Shown: positions 10,301 to 21,000, counted from the first letter of the stretch. The stretch: DNA of 64,000 nt from an uncultured Lachnospiraceae bacterium (GCA_910588565.1 CAJUPF010000001.1:1-64000); one strand, 5' to 3'. Notes: generated by a model from the letters alone, not told the origin. Translations and numbers: made by a program.

Positions 10301-12514
10301 TACACTCACTTCAATTTCTTTTTCCGCCTGCTTTCCATTCACATCAACTTTTGCCGTCAATGTTACTTTCATATTCTGTGCCTGTCTTGTAACAACACCT
10401 GCAGGCGTATTATCATAATCACTGTTGACTGTTTCTTCAACAGAAATTACATCTGTATTTGAAGATGACCATGTAATTGGCTCACCATTCTTCCCAACAG
10501 AGGGAAGTGTTATATTACCTTTGATATTATCTTTATTTGGAATATCAATTGCATTTAATACAAATGTTTCTTCGCTAATTACAGTAACATTATACGACTC
10601 TGTAAATACTTCTTTTCCTTCATAAGTACCTGTAACAGAAATCACTGTCTGCCCCTCTTTTCCAACTTTACCATCTGCACCGATAACAGTTGTATCAGAA
10701 GATCCCCATACCAGACTGACTTTATTTTTCTCAGCCGGAAATGACAGCGGCTTTACAACAGAATCCGCGCTCTCATTTTCCCCGAGCATAATCTCTTTTA
10801 ATACTGATTTGATGGATTCAAACGGAGTCGCTTCCGAAGGATAATTTGTGTAATATTCATCCCAGATCTCATCCTCTGTCAATGCCCTGCTAAATACTTT
10901 TACGCCATAAACACCGCCCTTATAAAATTTATCATTATAAGAAGAACGTCCGATAAACGCTACCAAGCCATCGCCAAAATCTGTCGTTGTTTTTGTCTTA
11001 CTTGCTTCAGAAGCCTTTTCACCATTATAATATCCAATAATTTTATCTGGTGTAATTACTGTTGTATACAGTGACCATTCATCATTTGTAGTTACTGTAG
11101 ATGTGGCAGTCTCTGTATTATATGGCGCATTAGCATCATTACTATTTGTCCATACGGATTTAAATTTACCACCTTTGGATGGATTCAAAAGCCAGTAGTT
11201 TACCGGCATATCCGCTGTAGAATTATTGCTGACATGTTTGCTTGGCGAACCAAAAAACATCGCGGCATAATCGCCTGCGCCCGTCTCATTTTTCAGCCAT
11301 GTTGTAATCGTAAGCGTATTCTGCCCTTCAAAGAGTTCGCCCGGAAGCTCTACATATGCCGCATTAGAACCTGCCTCACCACCTGGAAGAGCCAGCATAC
11401 CGTTTTGCACAGTTGCCCCACTGCCTTTTACTTCCGCATCAAACTGTTCTGTAATATCTTTTGCTGCAACCGCAGTACCCTCTATACTAAATGTATATTC
11501 CGCCAGCAAATCGTTCTGCTGTTCCTGCAGCTTCTTAACGGTTATAGTAAACAACTTACTTTTAACTTCATTCCCTTTTTTAATCGTAGCGGTTAAGGTA
11601 ACCGATATATCTTCAGCTCCTCTGGTTACTATGCCGGTATTACTAATCACAGATTCATTGCTGGATGACCATTCAATTACCGTGCCGTTAGACCCTTCTT
11701 TTGGCAGTGTAAGATTATCCCTTACAGTAGAAGGAAGTGTAATTGCTTCCGCATCCGCTGCAACCGCTTCTGCATCTGTTATAATCTTCAGAACAGGCAT
11801 GTCTTTCGATACCAAAACGCCGGCTGCTACTGTCTGCAAACGGTAAATGGCGTATTTATCTTTCTTCTGCACAGATGCCTTCAGCCAATCTGTAACATCA
11901 AAAGTTGCTGTCCCAGGCGTCTTTGAAATACGTTCTTCGCTGTATACTGTTGCATCTTTTGCATAGTTATTATCTATTGCCGGGTAATTCTCTTCTGATT
12001 TCATGCTTTCCGCAGTTGCACCTATAGTATCAAAAGCATTGGCTGCCACCCGGAATAAACCTAATTTTGTCCAGTTAGATCCCAAATTTTTATTCGCGCC
12101 CGTTGTCTTCATTGTCACGGTAGCTTTTGCAATTGACACCGACTCGTCTAGTTCATTCGGTAATTCAAAAACCATCCCTGCCATTCGCGCACTGCCAAGC
12201 CCTCCTTCATTTGAGCTGGCTGTTTCATCTTTTACATAAGCAGCTGCCGTGTTTGTCCCGGTTTCGCTTCCATTGCCAGTTGTAGCAATCAGCCAGGAAT
12301 TTTCTTCAGTCTGCTCGCCAGATGCCCCAAAAACCTTCGCCGTAACTGGTTCTAATGCGGTTACCGGAGTCGTCGGCGATGCCGGTGTCACTACTCCAGC
12401 CGGTTCTCCTCCTGCTGCCTCATCATCCGCCATCGCTACCGATGCCGGAAGCATTGTGAATACCATAGCAACGGATAAAAACATTGCCAGGTACCGCCTA
12501 AATCTTTGTTTCAT
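7328..12514 (-). CDS. Secreted multidomain GH43 glycosidase, largest of three
   Basis: 1728 residues from the ATG with GGAGGT seven bases upstream; a further upstream ATG lacks a ribosome site and would bury the signal peptide MKQRFRRYLAMFLSVAMVFT. Domain order: DNRLRE-like (about 60-245), atrophied Ig (about 250-328), LamG/concanavalin-like carbohydrate-binding domain (about 335-550), two further Ig-like domains (about 565-740), GH43 propeller (about 748-1065), Big_4 (about 1085-1150), malectin-like domain (about 1155-1340), two SYELTxxxxxxI modules, an Asn/Gly/Gln linker and two lysine-rich Big_2 repeats. Catalytic residues: Asp797 in GLRDPYI, Asp920 in SVIDTTV, Glu976 in AVEGPCC; CTWAPEF is also typical. 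The combination suggests an extracellular enzyme that binds insoluble plant polysaccharide. Its C-terminal repeats are nearly the same as in the next gene downstream. Exact linkage specificity cannot be read from the sequence. Confidence 0.88.
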   Translation of the reverse strand: MKQRFRRYLAMFLSVAMVFTMLPASVAMADDEAAGGEPAGVVTPASPTTPVTALEPVTAKVFGASGEQTEENSWLIATTGNGSETGTNTAAAYVKDETASSNEGGLGSARMAGMVFELPNELDESVSIAKATVTMKTTGANKNLGSNWTKLGLFRVAANAFDTIGATAESMKSEENYPAIDNNYAKDATVYSEERISKTPGTATFDVTDWLKASVQKKDKYAIYRLQTVAAGVLVSKDMPVLKIITDAEAVAADAEAITLPSTVRDNLTLPKEGSNGTVIEWSSSNESVISNTGIVTRGAEDISVTLTATIKKGNEVKSKLFTITVKKLQEQQNDLLAEYTFSIEGTAVAAKDITEQFDAEVKGSGATVQNGMLALPGGEAGSNAAYVELPGELFEGQNTLTITTWLKNETGAGDYAAMFFGSPSKHVSNNSTADMPVNYWLLNPSKGGKFKSVWTNSNDANAPYNTETATSTVTTNDEWSLYTTVITPDKIIGYYNGEKASEASKTKTTTDFGDGLVAFIGRSSYNDKFYKGGVYGVKVFSRALTEDEIWDEYYTNYPSEATPFESIKSVLKEIMLGENESADSVVKPLSFPAEKNKVSLVWGSSDTTVIGADGKVGKEGQTVISVTGTYEGKEVFTESYNVTVISEETFVLNAIDIPNKDNIKGNITLPSVGKNGEPITWSSSNTDVISVEETVNSDYDNTPAGVVTRQAQNMKVTLTAKVDVNGKQAEKEIEVSVVKAAQLGTMTDYVFAYFIGDGAGQERIHFASSRDGLNWEELNGGEAVLESTLGTKGLRDPYICRSPEGDKFYMIATDLNIGSGTGWTAAQNAGSQAIMVWESDDLVNWGEQRMATVSAEIQAGCTWAPEFYYDDTTGEYIVFWASKVAPNYNKQRVYYCKTRDFYTFTEPKLWIEEDYSVIDTTVVKEDGVYYRFTKNENDGQKYIYIETSDTLLGEWTRLSSPTLEAYNNTNGKAVEGPCCFRFNDDDIEGTGGYKWGLLLDNWTYFAVATKDLSTAVFDSLDTAKLPSRPRHGTIMNITADEYQKIMEAYGRPSVADDAIPDYVATGYQLPEKVVVTYVGKELEVGVTWDKTAADFAQSGTVTVKGTLTGTDNDKIDGYEFTKTIEVISDKLIYYIDSGVGSWNQNMPKSSPYNAVSSIDGIALRNEIPDQTYSAENKWGIIGGDDIIGNRTSTTASIYSNGWYAKGGKNCEYVIPLENGTYSITGYFGEWWSVTRPMKFYAQYTNSEGEVVNSEEKTLTVSGSNSSDTCTLQLEVKDVAEGETVDVHILSTKNESSNPDPVIAGLSIEKLSMTEEEQELNAVISAFAHVDVAQESYELTVDNSADIEVKYPEGFADKLAAAGCEVSVAYKSDNNAVTVDENGKVQAVAEGTAKITVTFTLTRNSQTVKTVSKTVTVNVAKNEQQIAEEAVKAALEKITLAKSSYELTAGDTATITVNYPEGFKDKLTAAGLTATTRYSADNAAVSVNDNGKITAAAAGTATITVTVTLNDAGTTSKSLTAAVKVNAKQQSGGDNQGGNNQGGTNQGDGTTQSDTTPAKIKLSVTKAFSLGLGESTKLTATVTNKAGEVLKNQKITWSVDKKGKKAVTVKNGKITASKKKTGTATITAKTSNGKTAKVKVTVKKKPTKITITYPKKKSVTLKKGKTLKLKTKVTPSKAASYKITYKSSKKKVASVSDKGVVKALKKGTATITVKTYNGKSAKVKVTVK

Positions 12515-12958
12515 AAGTACTACCTCCCATTGTACATTATTTTTGAACTGCAGCCTTTGGCCTGGCTGCTGCCCATGCAAGTTCTATTCTAACTATTTTT
12601 CGTAAATTTTGCAAATTGTTTTAAGATCCTTTTATAAGAAATATCTTTTTCGTTATTTTTCATAAAAAAAATCTTCTCTAATCAAAATTTCTACCAAATC
12701 ATTTGTTACTTTTGTACAAACAAAAAACTGCTTTTTCCAGGATATTTCATTCAAAGCAATTATAATCCATCAGCTGCTTCATCAGGGTACATCAGGCTTT
12801 TCTGAAAGCTGTTTCTGTGAATATTCATGGTTACTGTGCAGCGACTGCAGCTGTGTGGGCAGATTTTTCCGCCGGATTATGCTATTTATTGTCTCCCATA
12901 CAAGCTCTGTTCCGGACATCCCGGCAACATATTTCGGTACGCCTCTGCCCACGTTCTT
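12515..12958. other. Intergenic region between two GH43 genes
   Basis: About 440 bp. The part nearest the middle GH43 gene is AT-rich and must hold its leader and promoter, but no convincing -35/-10 pair was found. On the minus strand a 57-codon frame (GTG near 12952 to a stop at 12782) reads GVPKYVAGMSGTELVWETIN and looks protein-like, but it has no good ribosome site and I do not recognise it; it may be the tail of a lost gene. No clear terminator was seen for the upstream enzyme gene. Confidence 0.5.
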
Positions 12959-15900
12959 CTATCTTACTTTTACCTTTATTGTTGCTTTTGCTTTTTTGTT
13001 ATTGCCGCAGGTAACCGTTATTGTTGCAGAACCTTTCTTTACCGCTGTAATCTTGCCCTTGGACGATACTTTCGCTATTTTTGATTTCTTGGAAGTATAT
13101 TTGAACTTTGTACATAATGTATTCTTCGGGTTCATCTTTTTCACTTTAATCTGGAATGTCTTTCCTTTTTTCAGTGTGATGGATTTCTTGTTCAGCGTAA
13201 GTTTAGTGGGCGCAGCTTTCACAGTAACCTTACAGGCTGCAGTTTTCCCGGCTGCTGTTGCGATAATCGTTGCTGTGCCTTTCTTCTTTGCGGTAATTTT
13301 GCCGTTTTTCACCGTTGCAACGCTTGTTTTGTTTGACGTCCATTTAACGGCCTGTTTTATGCCTGCTGGCGTAACGGTTGCGGTTAGCGTCGCTGATTCT
13401 TTTGCGCCAAGAGTGATTGTTTTTTTGTTTAGCGTTATCTTGATCTCTTTTTGAGTGTTTTCTGAATCATCCGGTGCTTTTTGTTCTTCTGTTACCGTTA
13501 CCTGGCACTCTGCCTTTATGCCGTTTGCTGCGGAAGCTGTAATCGTTGCTGTTCCTTCTTTTACAGCTGTTACTATTCCATCAGAAACGCTGGCTACAGC
13601 TGCATCGCTGGATTCCCATCGAATTGCCTTATCTGTGGCATCTTCCGGTACGACTGCAGCCGTCAGTGTGGCTGTCTGCCCGGCTTTCAGGGAAAGCTCC
13701 GTCTGATTTAAGGCAACTCCTGTTACTGCAATCAGATTATTTCGTACCGTTACCTGGCACTCTGCCTTTACGCCGTTTGCTGCGGAAGCTGTAATCGTTG
13801 CTGTTCCTTCTTTCACAGCTGTTACTCTGCCTTTGGAAACACTGGCTACTGTTTTGTCACTGGATTCCCATGCCACTGTTTTATCTGTAGCATCCGCTGG
13901 CGTTATCGTCGCTTTCAATTCTGCAGTGTCTCCGGTTTTCAGGTAAAGTTCAGTCCGATCTAATCGAATGCCCGTTACTGCTGCCGGCTCTTTCTTTGCT
14001 ACGGTGATTGTAAAGTCTTTGGTCTTTACCTGATCGGCTACTACATCATTACCCGCTGCCGTCACAACTGCCGTCAATACTACCGTTGCGTCTCCATCCT
14101 GATACAGAGGGCGGTTTACGGTTCCATCCGCTGCAAGGACAGATTCATCAGAAGATTTCCATGTAAGCCGTATGCCGTCTTCTTCCAGTGTTGGAAGCGT
14201 CAGATCAGAAGTCACTGGCGAAGAAATATCCAGCGTCACCTTTTCTGCTGCTTTCTCTGCTTTTTCTATTATTGCTGCCGCTGCCGCCGCATACTCTGTA
14301 TCGTATTTCAGCATCAGATTGTTGTATTCTTCTGCTGTAACCGGCATTATCGTACCATGGCTGGCGTCCGGCTCCGGCATGGAGTAAAGCAGGGTGCCAT
14401 TGACAGTTTCTGCTTTTCCGGTGCCAAGCACGTAAAACGAGCCCGACGTGATATCTGTTGAAAGACCTGGGAAAATCGTACTTCCTGTTTTGTCCGCAGC
14501 CAGACAGTATACATCGTCACCTTCTAATGTAAATCCTTTTAATGAAGCGATCTGTTTTGCATGTGCTACATCATCGCTGTTTAGTTTAAAAATACAGGGG
14601 CCTTCAATCTGCCCGCCGCTGACGTCCAGAGAATTTTTATGCACAAGCTCCCAATCCTTCGACGTCAGGGATTTGCTTCTCTCACAATATACCCGCTTCG
14701 ATGGCGTTCCAAACCGGTTTGCCGCTCCGTCCTCATTCTTGGTATAGCGGTAATAATATTCTCCAACTTTAATCACTGTCGTATCGATGACAGAACCCGC
14801 TTCTTCAATCCATACCTGCGCTTCTGAAAACGTGTAGAAATCTCTTGTCGTCGCATAATAAACTCTCTGCTTGCCGCCGCTCTTAAGCTTTGACGCCCAA
14901 AATACCACATACTGCTGAAGTTCGTCATCCCAGTATGCCTCCGGCGCCCATGTACAGCCCGCATCATCCGCCGCTACTCTGCACATTCTCTGCTCTGACC
15001 AGTTTACCAGGTCGTTAGACTCCCAGACCATAATACTCTGGCTGCCGTTCGTCTGATTCTGATCCCAGCCCTGCCCCGGATAGTTTTCCCCATCCTGCGT
15101 AATGCCCGCTACGGTCAGGTCGGTAGCAATCAAATAGAACTTATCGCCCTCATGCGAGCGGATAATAAACGGATCCCGAAGGCCGTGTGTTCCCAATGTC
15201 GATTCCAAAATGTATTTACTATCGTTTAATGCGGTAAAATTCAGCCCGTCGCGGCTGGTTCCAAAATAAATCCGTTCGTCTTTTGTGCTGGTATATGGAA
15301 AATACGCAAACAGATAATCCGTCAGTACCGGGGCTTCTGCTTTTTTCCTCACAGTACATTCGATCTTCTTTTCTGCGGACGCCTCTTCATATGTAATCGT
15401 CGCCTTCAGCGTAACCTTTGTATCCGTATTCTGCCTGTTGACAATCCCCGCCAGAATGCCGTCATGATCCTTTGCGCTGATCACAGATTCATTGGAGGAT
15501 TCCCATTGAATGGCAACGCCTGCCTTTTCTCCTTTTACAGGAAGCGTGACGCTCCCCCGGAGATCATCCGCATTGGGGATCACAAGCTTTTCCGCTGCCG
15601 ATTTTACAATATCTTCCGGCTCTGCGGAACCGGGTACGGTAAATATCAGCGATTTTTCCACTGTTTTTCCGTTCAAGGTGACGGAAGCTGTCAGTGTAAC
15701 CTCTGTATCGTCCAGCCCGCGTATTACTGTTCCATCGCTCCCAATCACAGCGGTATTGCTGCTGGCCCATCCGGTAATCTGCGCATCCTTAGTGACGCCC
15801 GCGACTGTAACTGTAGTAACTTTTGGAAGCGACAGATTGGCTGTCACCGCGTCTTTGGAAGTATTTGTACCAAGGCATTCCTCTTCTGTCAGATCAATAT

Positions 15901-16756
15901 CATTTACAGAAAAATCATTTACTTTCAGATTTTCCAGTTCCTCATCAATCTCAGCCTGCAGTTCAGCTACCTCATCTGCCGTCATAGCATGATTATAAAT
16001 TCTGAAATCCCCAACAGCTCCTTTAAACGGCGGATCATTATTTCCCTTTCCATCTAATCCATAAAACGACCAGCCCATCAGGCCGTCCCGCTGATCGTTA
16101 TGGCCCATAATTTCCTGTAATGAACAGCTTTTGTCTACTTTACCGTCAGCTACCGTAATACCTCCCTGACGCACACCGTTTTTGTAGAATACAAAATCTC
16201 CGTTATCTTTGTAGGTAACGGTAATATTCTGCCATTCATTTACAACAATGCCGCCTGTACCGTCAACGGCAGACTCATAATTCCATCCGTCTCCGCCTGT
16301 ACTTGGGACACAGGTAACCGCCCCATGCATATTCCCCTGATTGCTGTAGCTTCCCGAAACATACATATTATACTGCCAGGAAGAACCGATACACCACATC
16401 CAGGATGATTTTACAATTTCCGTACACTTCACAAGCATATTCACCGTAAGCTCCGTATCTTCACTGCCAATCGTCCCCTGCGGAATATCCACATAGCCTC
16501 CCTCCAGATTAAGCACATCAACCTGCTCAATTTTAGAAATTGACGTCTGATTGATCCGATTACCGCTATGGCCGTTTCCAGTCAGATCAATCAGCTTATC
16601 ATCATCTCCAACTGTCATATTCCAATGAAGAATCAGATTATCTTCAGCCACCGCCGCCTTTACGCTGTTCATTCCATAAACCGGCAGAATAGTCACTGTC
16701 ATTGTAGCGGCAGTCAGTCCTGCAATGGCGGTTCTGAAAAACTTTGAGAATTTCAC
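12959..16756 (-). CDS. Secreted multidomain GH43 glycosidase with LamG and Big_2 domains
   Basis: 1265 residues. The frame begins with GTG (GTGAAATTC); an ATG seven bases upstream is out of frame, so GTG is the probable start, with GGGGG about ten bases before it. Signal peptide about 1-35; LamG-like domain about 36-265 (LILHWNM to GDFRIYNHAMTADEV); two atrophied Ig-like domains about 280-470; GH43 propeller about 478-840 with Asp528 (GLRDPFI), Asp658 (SVIDTTV) and Glu718 (QIEGPCI); one more atrophied Ig domain; then about four Big_2 repeats, two of which are near-identical at DNA level (around 13490-13750 and 13745-14000). It shares the catalytic subtype of the middle enzyme but lacks the DNRLRE and malectin-like parts. 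It is the most upstream of the three same-strand genes. Confidence 0.87.
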   Translation of the reverse strand: MKFSKFFRTAIAGLTAATMTVTILPVYGMNSVKAAVAEDNLILHWNMTVGDDDKLIDLTGNGHSGNRINQTSISKIEQVDVLNLEGGYVDIPQGTIGSEDTELTVNMLVKCTEIVKSSWMWCIGSSWQYNMYVSGSYSNQGNMHGAVTCVPSTGGDGWNYESAVDGTGGIVVNEWQNITVTYKDNGDFVFYKNGVRQGGITVADGKVDKSCSLQEIMGHNDQRDGLMGWSFYGLDGKGNNDPPFKGAVGDFRIYNHAMTADEVAELQAEIDEELENLKVNDFSVNDIDLTEEECLGTNTSKDAVTANLSLPKVTTVTVAGVTKDAQITGWASSNTAVIGSDGTVIRGLDDTEVTLTASVTLNGKTVEKSLIFTVPGSAEPEDIVKSAAEKLVIPNADDLRGSVTLPVKGEKAGVAIQWESSNESVISAKDHDGILAGIVNRQNTDTKVTLKATITYEEASAEKKIECTVRKKAEAPVLTDYLFAYFPYTSTKDERIYFGTSRDGLNFTALNDSKYILESTLGTHGLRDPFIIRSHEGDKFYLIATDLTVAGITQDGENYPGQGWDQNQTNGSQSIMVWESNDLVNWSEQRMCRVAADDAGCTWAPEAYWDDELQQYVVFWASKLKSGGKQRVYYATTRDFYTFSEAQVWIEEAGSVIDTTVIKVGEYYYRYTKNEDGAANRFGTPSKRVYCERSKSLTSKDWELVHKNSLDVSGGQIEGPCIFKLNSDDVAHAKQIASLKGFTLEGDDVYCLAADKTGSTIFPGLSTDITSGSFYVLGTGKAETVNGTLLYSMPEPDASHGTIMPVTAEEYNNLMLKYDTEYAAAAAAIIEKAEKAAEKVTLDISSPVTSDLTLPTLEEDGIRLTWKSSDESVLAADGTVNRPLYQDGDATVVLTAVVTAAGNDVVADQVKTKDFTITVAKKEPAAVTGIRLDRTELYLKTGDTAELKATITPADATDKTVAWESSDKTVASVSKGRVTAVKEGTATITASAANGVKAECQVTVRNNLIAVTGVALNQTELSLKAGQTATLTAAVVPEDATDKAIRWESSDAAVASVSDGIVTAVKEGTATITASAANGIKAECQVTVTEEQKAPDDSENTQKEIKITLNKKTITLGAKESATLTATVTPAGIKQAVKWTSNKTSVATVKNGKITAKKKGTATIIATAAGKTAACKVTVKAAPTKLTLNKKSITLKKGKTFQIKVKKMNPKNTLCTKFKYTSKKSKIAKVSSKGKITAVKKGSATITVTCGNNKKAKATIKVKVR

Positions 16757-16884
16757 CTCGCATAACCCCCTTTTTTGTGTTATTTATCCTTATATTTCCT
16801 GGACAATTATACCAAATCACCAAAAGGAAAACAATGCGATCCGTTTTTATTACAGGATTTCCGTCATTTTAACATCATCCGTTG

Positions 16885-17869
16885 TCATCCAATCAGAACC
16901 GTATTCCCTTCAAATGCAAACCCGTATTTTTGAATCCTCTCAGCAGGAATTCCTCTCTGTATTAAAATTGTTTCATACTGTTTCTCTTCAATCTGCTGTA
17001 AAGCCGCTTTAACCGTATCCTGCAAGCTCTTTTCATCCTCCGGGTCATGCACTTTAAATTCCAAAATAATTGCGTCATCTTTCCCGCTCTTTGGTTCCAG
17101 CATCACGTCATACCTGCCAAACCCGCTTTCCCGGTTGGACGTAATCGCATACCTGTCTGCCAGCTCCACCATTAAGCCAAGCACAAATCCATGGTAAAAA
17201 CGTTCCGGTTCTGTTTTTTCCGAGGGTTTCTTTCCCGTATCAATTTCCTTAAATATGCCGCATGGCATAGAGGTATCCTTTAGGAAGTAGCTCCTCCCAA
17301 AATCCATGCACATATGCCTCCTGCATAGGCGTATCGTACTCATCCAGTAAAATAATTACTTTTTTTCCATAATAGCGGTACAGATAACTGCACAGTAATT
17401 TCAGCGAATATGCAGCCTTATAATTTTCCATATCCACTGAAACCGTCCTAAAATCTTCCTTTTCACTTTCACTCAGCACATCGCTTTCCAGCAAAAAATC
17501 AAACTCTCTGTAAACACATTTTATAATCTGGCATATCTGCTTTCTCGCCTGATCAAACGTGGACTCTTTTACATCTGCTAAGGAAAGGCTGATAACCGGA
17601 TACGTCCCCTGCAGGCTGCGGTATGTCTCGTCCTGCCAGATGGAAAGCCCCTCAAATACATCCCCATGCTCTTTATACTTTACCGAAAAAAACTGCTCTG
17701 TCATACTCATAGTCAGCGTTTTGCCAAACCGGCGGGGGCGTGTGATCAAAGTCACAACGTCTTTGCTTTCCCACCATTCCCTGATAAAGTCTGTTTTATC
17801 CACATAAAAACAATTATGCTCCATTAACTGGCCAAAATCCTGATGACCGATTCCAACTGTCCTTGCCAT
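16885..17869 (-). pseudogene. Broken AAA-ATPase-like / PD-(D/E)XK nuclease protein
   Basis: Two overlapping frames hold the two ends of one gene. The upstream frame starts with MARTVGIGHQDFGQL behind a GAGGT site and carries the ATPase part: Walker-like TRPRRFGKT and Walker B KVIILLDEYDTP. The downstream frame carries the nuclease end, with GFGRYDVMLEP and IILEFK, the D-xEFK core of PD-(D/E)XK enzymes. Intact members of this AAA-ATPase_like plus PDDEXK_9 family have about 500-570 residues; here the stretch joining the two domains is missing and the frame shifts near 17250-17340. The simplest reading is an internal deletion plus frameshift. Such proteins are common as variable multicopy genes in gut anaerobes; their job is unknown. 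Confidence 0.75.
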
Positions 17870-17997
17870 GCCGCACCTCATTTCATTCCAAATATTTATT
17901 GTCCCATTTTTACAACTATGTGTTTCCCATACAATATACATTACAGGAAGTTGATTTCAGTATAACCGATATCCGCTTCATTTACAACCAACGTAAA

Positions 17998-18053
17998 ACT
18001 GGCACGGAAGCGAAACGTAACAGCAATTGGTTACATTTCACTCCCGCGCCAGT
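17998..18053 (-). terminator. Terminator downstream of purL
   Basis: On the minus strand a long, slightly imperfect hairpin (ACTGGCGCGGGAGTGAAA to TTTCGCTTCCGTGCCAGT) is followed by TTTTACGTT. It starts 12 bp after the purL stop codon and separates purL from the broken ATPase gene. Confidence 0.75.
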
Positions 18054-18065
18054 ATCAAATCTGTT

Positions 18066-21000
18066 TTATTGGAAATAATTCACGCCTGATTCAAACAGTT
18101 TCATATCCTGCTCGCCATAAATATTGACTGCCACAGACCGTCCGCGGCGTTCTGCATGGGCCATCTTACCAAGGATGCGGCCGTCCGGGCTGGTAATTCC
18201 CTCTATTGCCGCGTAAGAACCATTGATATTCCACTCCTCATCCATAGTAGGTTCCCCCGCTTCATTGACATACTGGGTGGCTACCTGACCGTTAGCAAAC
18301 AGCCTGTCAATCCATTCTTTTGGCGCCACAAAGCGGCCTTCTCCGTGGGAAGCCGGATTGCAGTATATTTTTCCCGTTTCCGCTCCCGCTAACCAGGGCG
18401 ATTTGTTGGTCACTACTTTGGTATATACCATCTTACTGATATGACGGCCAATGATATTATAGGTCAGCGTCGGGGAATCCGGTTTCTGCTCGGTAATTTC
18501 GCCATATGGCGCCAATCCCAATTTAATCAGCGCCTGGAAACCGTTGCAGATTCCCAGCATCAGGCCGTCTCTTTCGTTTAGCAGTTTATTTACCGCTTCC
18601 GCCAGCTTTGCGTTGCGGAACGCCGTAGCAAAGAATTTAGCGGAACCTTCCGGTTCATCGCCTGCGGAAAATCCGCCTGGGAACATTATCATCTGGGACT
18701 GGCTGATTGCCTTGTCAAAGACTTCCACAGAATCCCGGATATCTTCTGCATTCAGGTTTTTAAATACTTTGACCATCACATCCGCGCCCGCCGCTTCAAA
18801 CGCTTTTGCACTGTCATATTCACAGTTTGTTCCGGGGAACACCGGAATAAACACAGTTGGTTTTGCCACTTTATGCTTACAGATATAAATATGATCCGCC
18901 TGGAACACATCTGTATCAACCGTCGTCTTATCTTCGGACGCCCGCGTGGGGAATACCTGTTCCAGCGTGCCTGTCCACGCGTCAATGGCTTCTTCCATGG
19001 ATATCCGCATATCGTCCCAGATAAAGGACTGTTTGTCATTTACTTCGCCTGCCGCTGTTACAAAAGCGGATACTCCTGCCTGTTCAAAGGCTGCGGTTAC
19101 TTCCGGAGCTTTTTCCGCGGTTACTTCCGCAACCACAGTTCCAAATCCTGGTGCAAATAATATATCCTCGCTGATATCCTCACAAACCGTAACGCCCAGT
19201 TTATTTCCAAACGCCATTTTGCTTACCGCGGCTGCAAGCCCTTTTCCATCCAGCGCATAAGCAGACACAATTACGCCTGCCTCTGTCAGTTTATGGATCG
19301 TATCGTACAATTTCATAATCTGCGGATAGACCGGAAGATCATATGCGTCTTTTTCGATCGTAAATAAATAGAGCGGATTCCCCGCCGCTTTCAGCTCCGG
19401 TGTAATAATATTACGCTCTTTTGCCACATTGACCGCAAATGATACCAGCGTCGGCGGCACGTCAATCTCATTAAAGCTGCCGGACATACTGTCTTTTCCG
19501 CCGATGGAAGGCAGGCCAAATCCAATCTGTGCGCTGTATGCGCCCAGCAATGCCGCTACGGGCTGGCTCCAGCGCGAAGGTTCTTCTGACATTCTGCGGA
19601 AATACTCCTGGAACGTAAAGCGGATACTCCGGAAATTTCCTCCTGCGGCTACAATCCGGGATACGGATTCCAGTACCGCATACACTGCGCCGTGGTAGGG
19701 GCTCCAGCTGGATAAATACGGATCAAATCCATAGCTCATCATGGTAACGGTATCTGTTTTGCCCTCAGCCACCGGAAGCTTCGCAACCATGCTCTGTGTC
19801 TCCGTCAGCTGGTAACGGCCGCCGTAAGGCATATATACGCTGCCTGCGCCAATAGAGGCGTCAAACATTTCTACCAGGCCCTTCTGGGAGCAGACATTTA
19901 AGTCCGCCAGTTCCGCCAGCCATGCCGCTTTCGGATTCTGCTGCTCTAACGCTTCCTTTACGGCCGGCGTGGAAATCTGATCCAGATAGCTGTCTGCTTT
20001 CGATGGGATGTCTACCGCCACAGAAGTTTCCTGATGCGCGCCGTTCGTATCCAGAAAAGCACGGGAAATATTGACAATTTCCTTTCCTCTCCAATGCATT
20101 ACCAGGCGCGGCTCCTCCGTCACAACAGCCACTTTTACCGCCTCTAAATTTTCTTCTTTTGCAAAAGCCAGAAAAGCCTCAACATCTTCTGGCGCAATCA
20201 CAACCGCCATTCGCTCCTGGGACTCGGAAATCGCAATTTCCGTTCCATCCAGGCCCGCATATTTTTTGGGGACTTTATCAAGATCAATCTGTAATCCCGG
20301 CGCCAGCTCACCAATCGCAACCGATACGCCGCCCGCACCGAAATCATTACATTTTTTAATAATTTTACTTACTTCTTCCCGGCGGAACAGCCTCTGGATC
20401 TTACGTTCCGTCGGCGGATTTCCCTTCTGGACTTCCGCGCCGCAGGTATCAATGGACGCCGTATTATGCGCCTTGGAAGATCCGGTCGCCCCGCCGCAGC
20501 CGTCGCGCCCGGTTCGTCCGCCAAGCAGTATAATCTGATCTCCCGGATCGGAAGTCAGCCTCTGTACGGCACGTCTTGGAGCCGCGCCCATAACCGCGCC
20601 GATTTCCATACGTTTTGCTACATAATTCGGGTGGTATACTTCTTTGACATACCCGGTTGCAAGGCCGATCTGGTTGCCATAGGAGCTGTAGCCATGCGCT
20701 GCGCTTTGGACCAGTTTCTTCTGCGGCAGTTTTCCCTCCATCGTCTGCCGGACGGACACGGTAGGATCTGCGGCTCCGGTTACGCGCATTGCCTGATAGA
20801 CATAGGTACGGCCGGACAAAGGATCCCGGATTGCGCCGCCAAGGCAGGTCGCAGCGCCGCCAAAGGGTTCAATCTCTGTGGGGTGATTGTGGGTTTCGTT
20901 TTTAAAGTTGACCAGCCATTCTTCAGTCTGCCCGTCTACTTCGACCGGAACCACAATCGAGCAGGCATTGATTTCGTCGGATTCTTCCTGGTCTTCTAAT

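Noticed and set aside
12827..13084. Plus-strand frames near the end of the third GH43 gene
   Set aside because: Antisense to the coding sequence and its 3' flank, no ribosome site, composition driven by the opposite strand.
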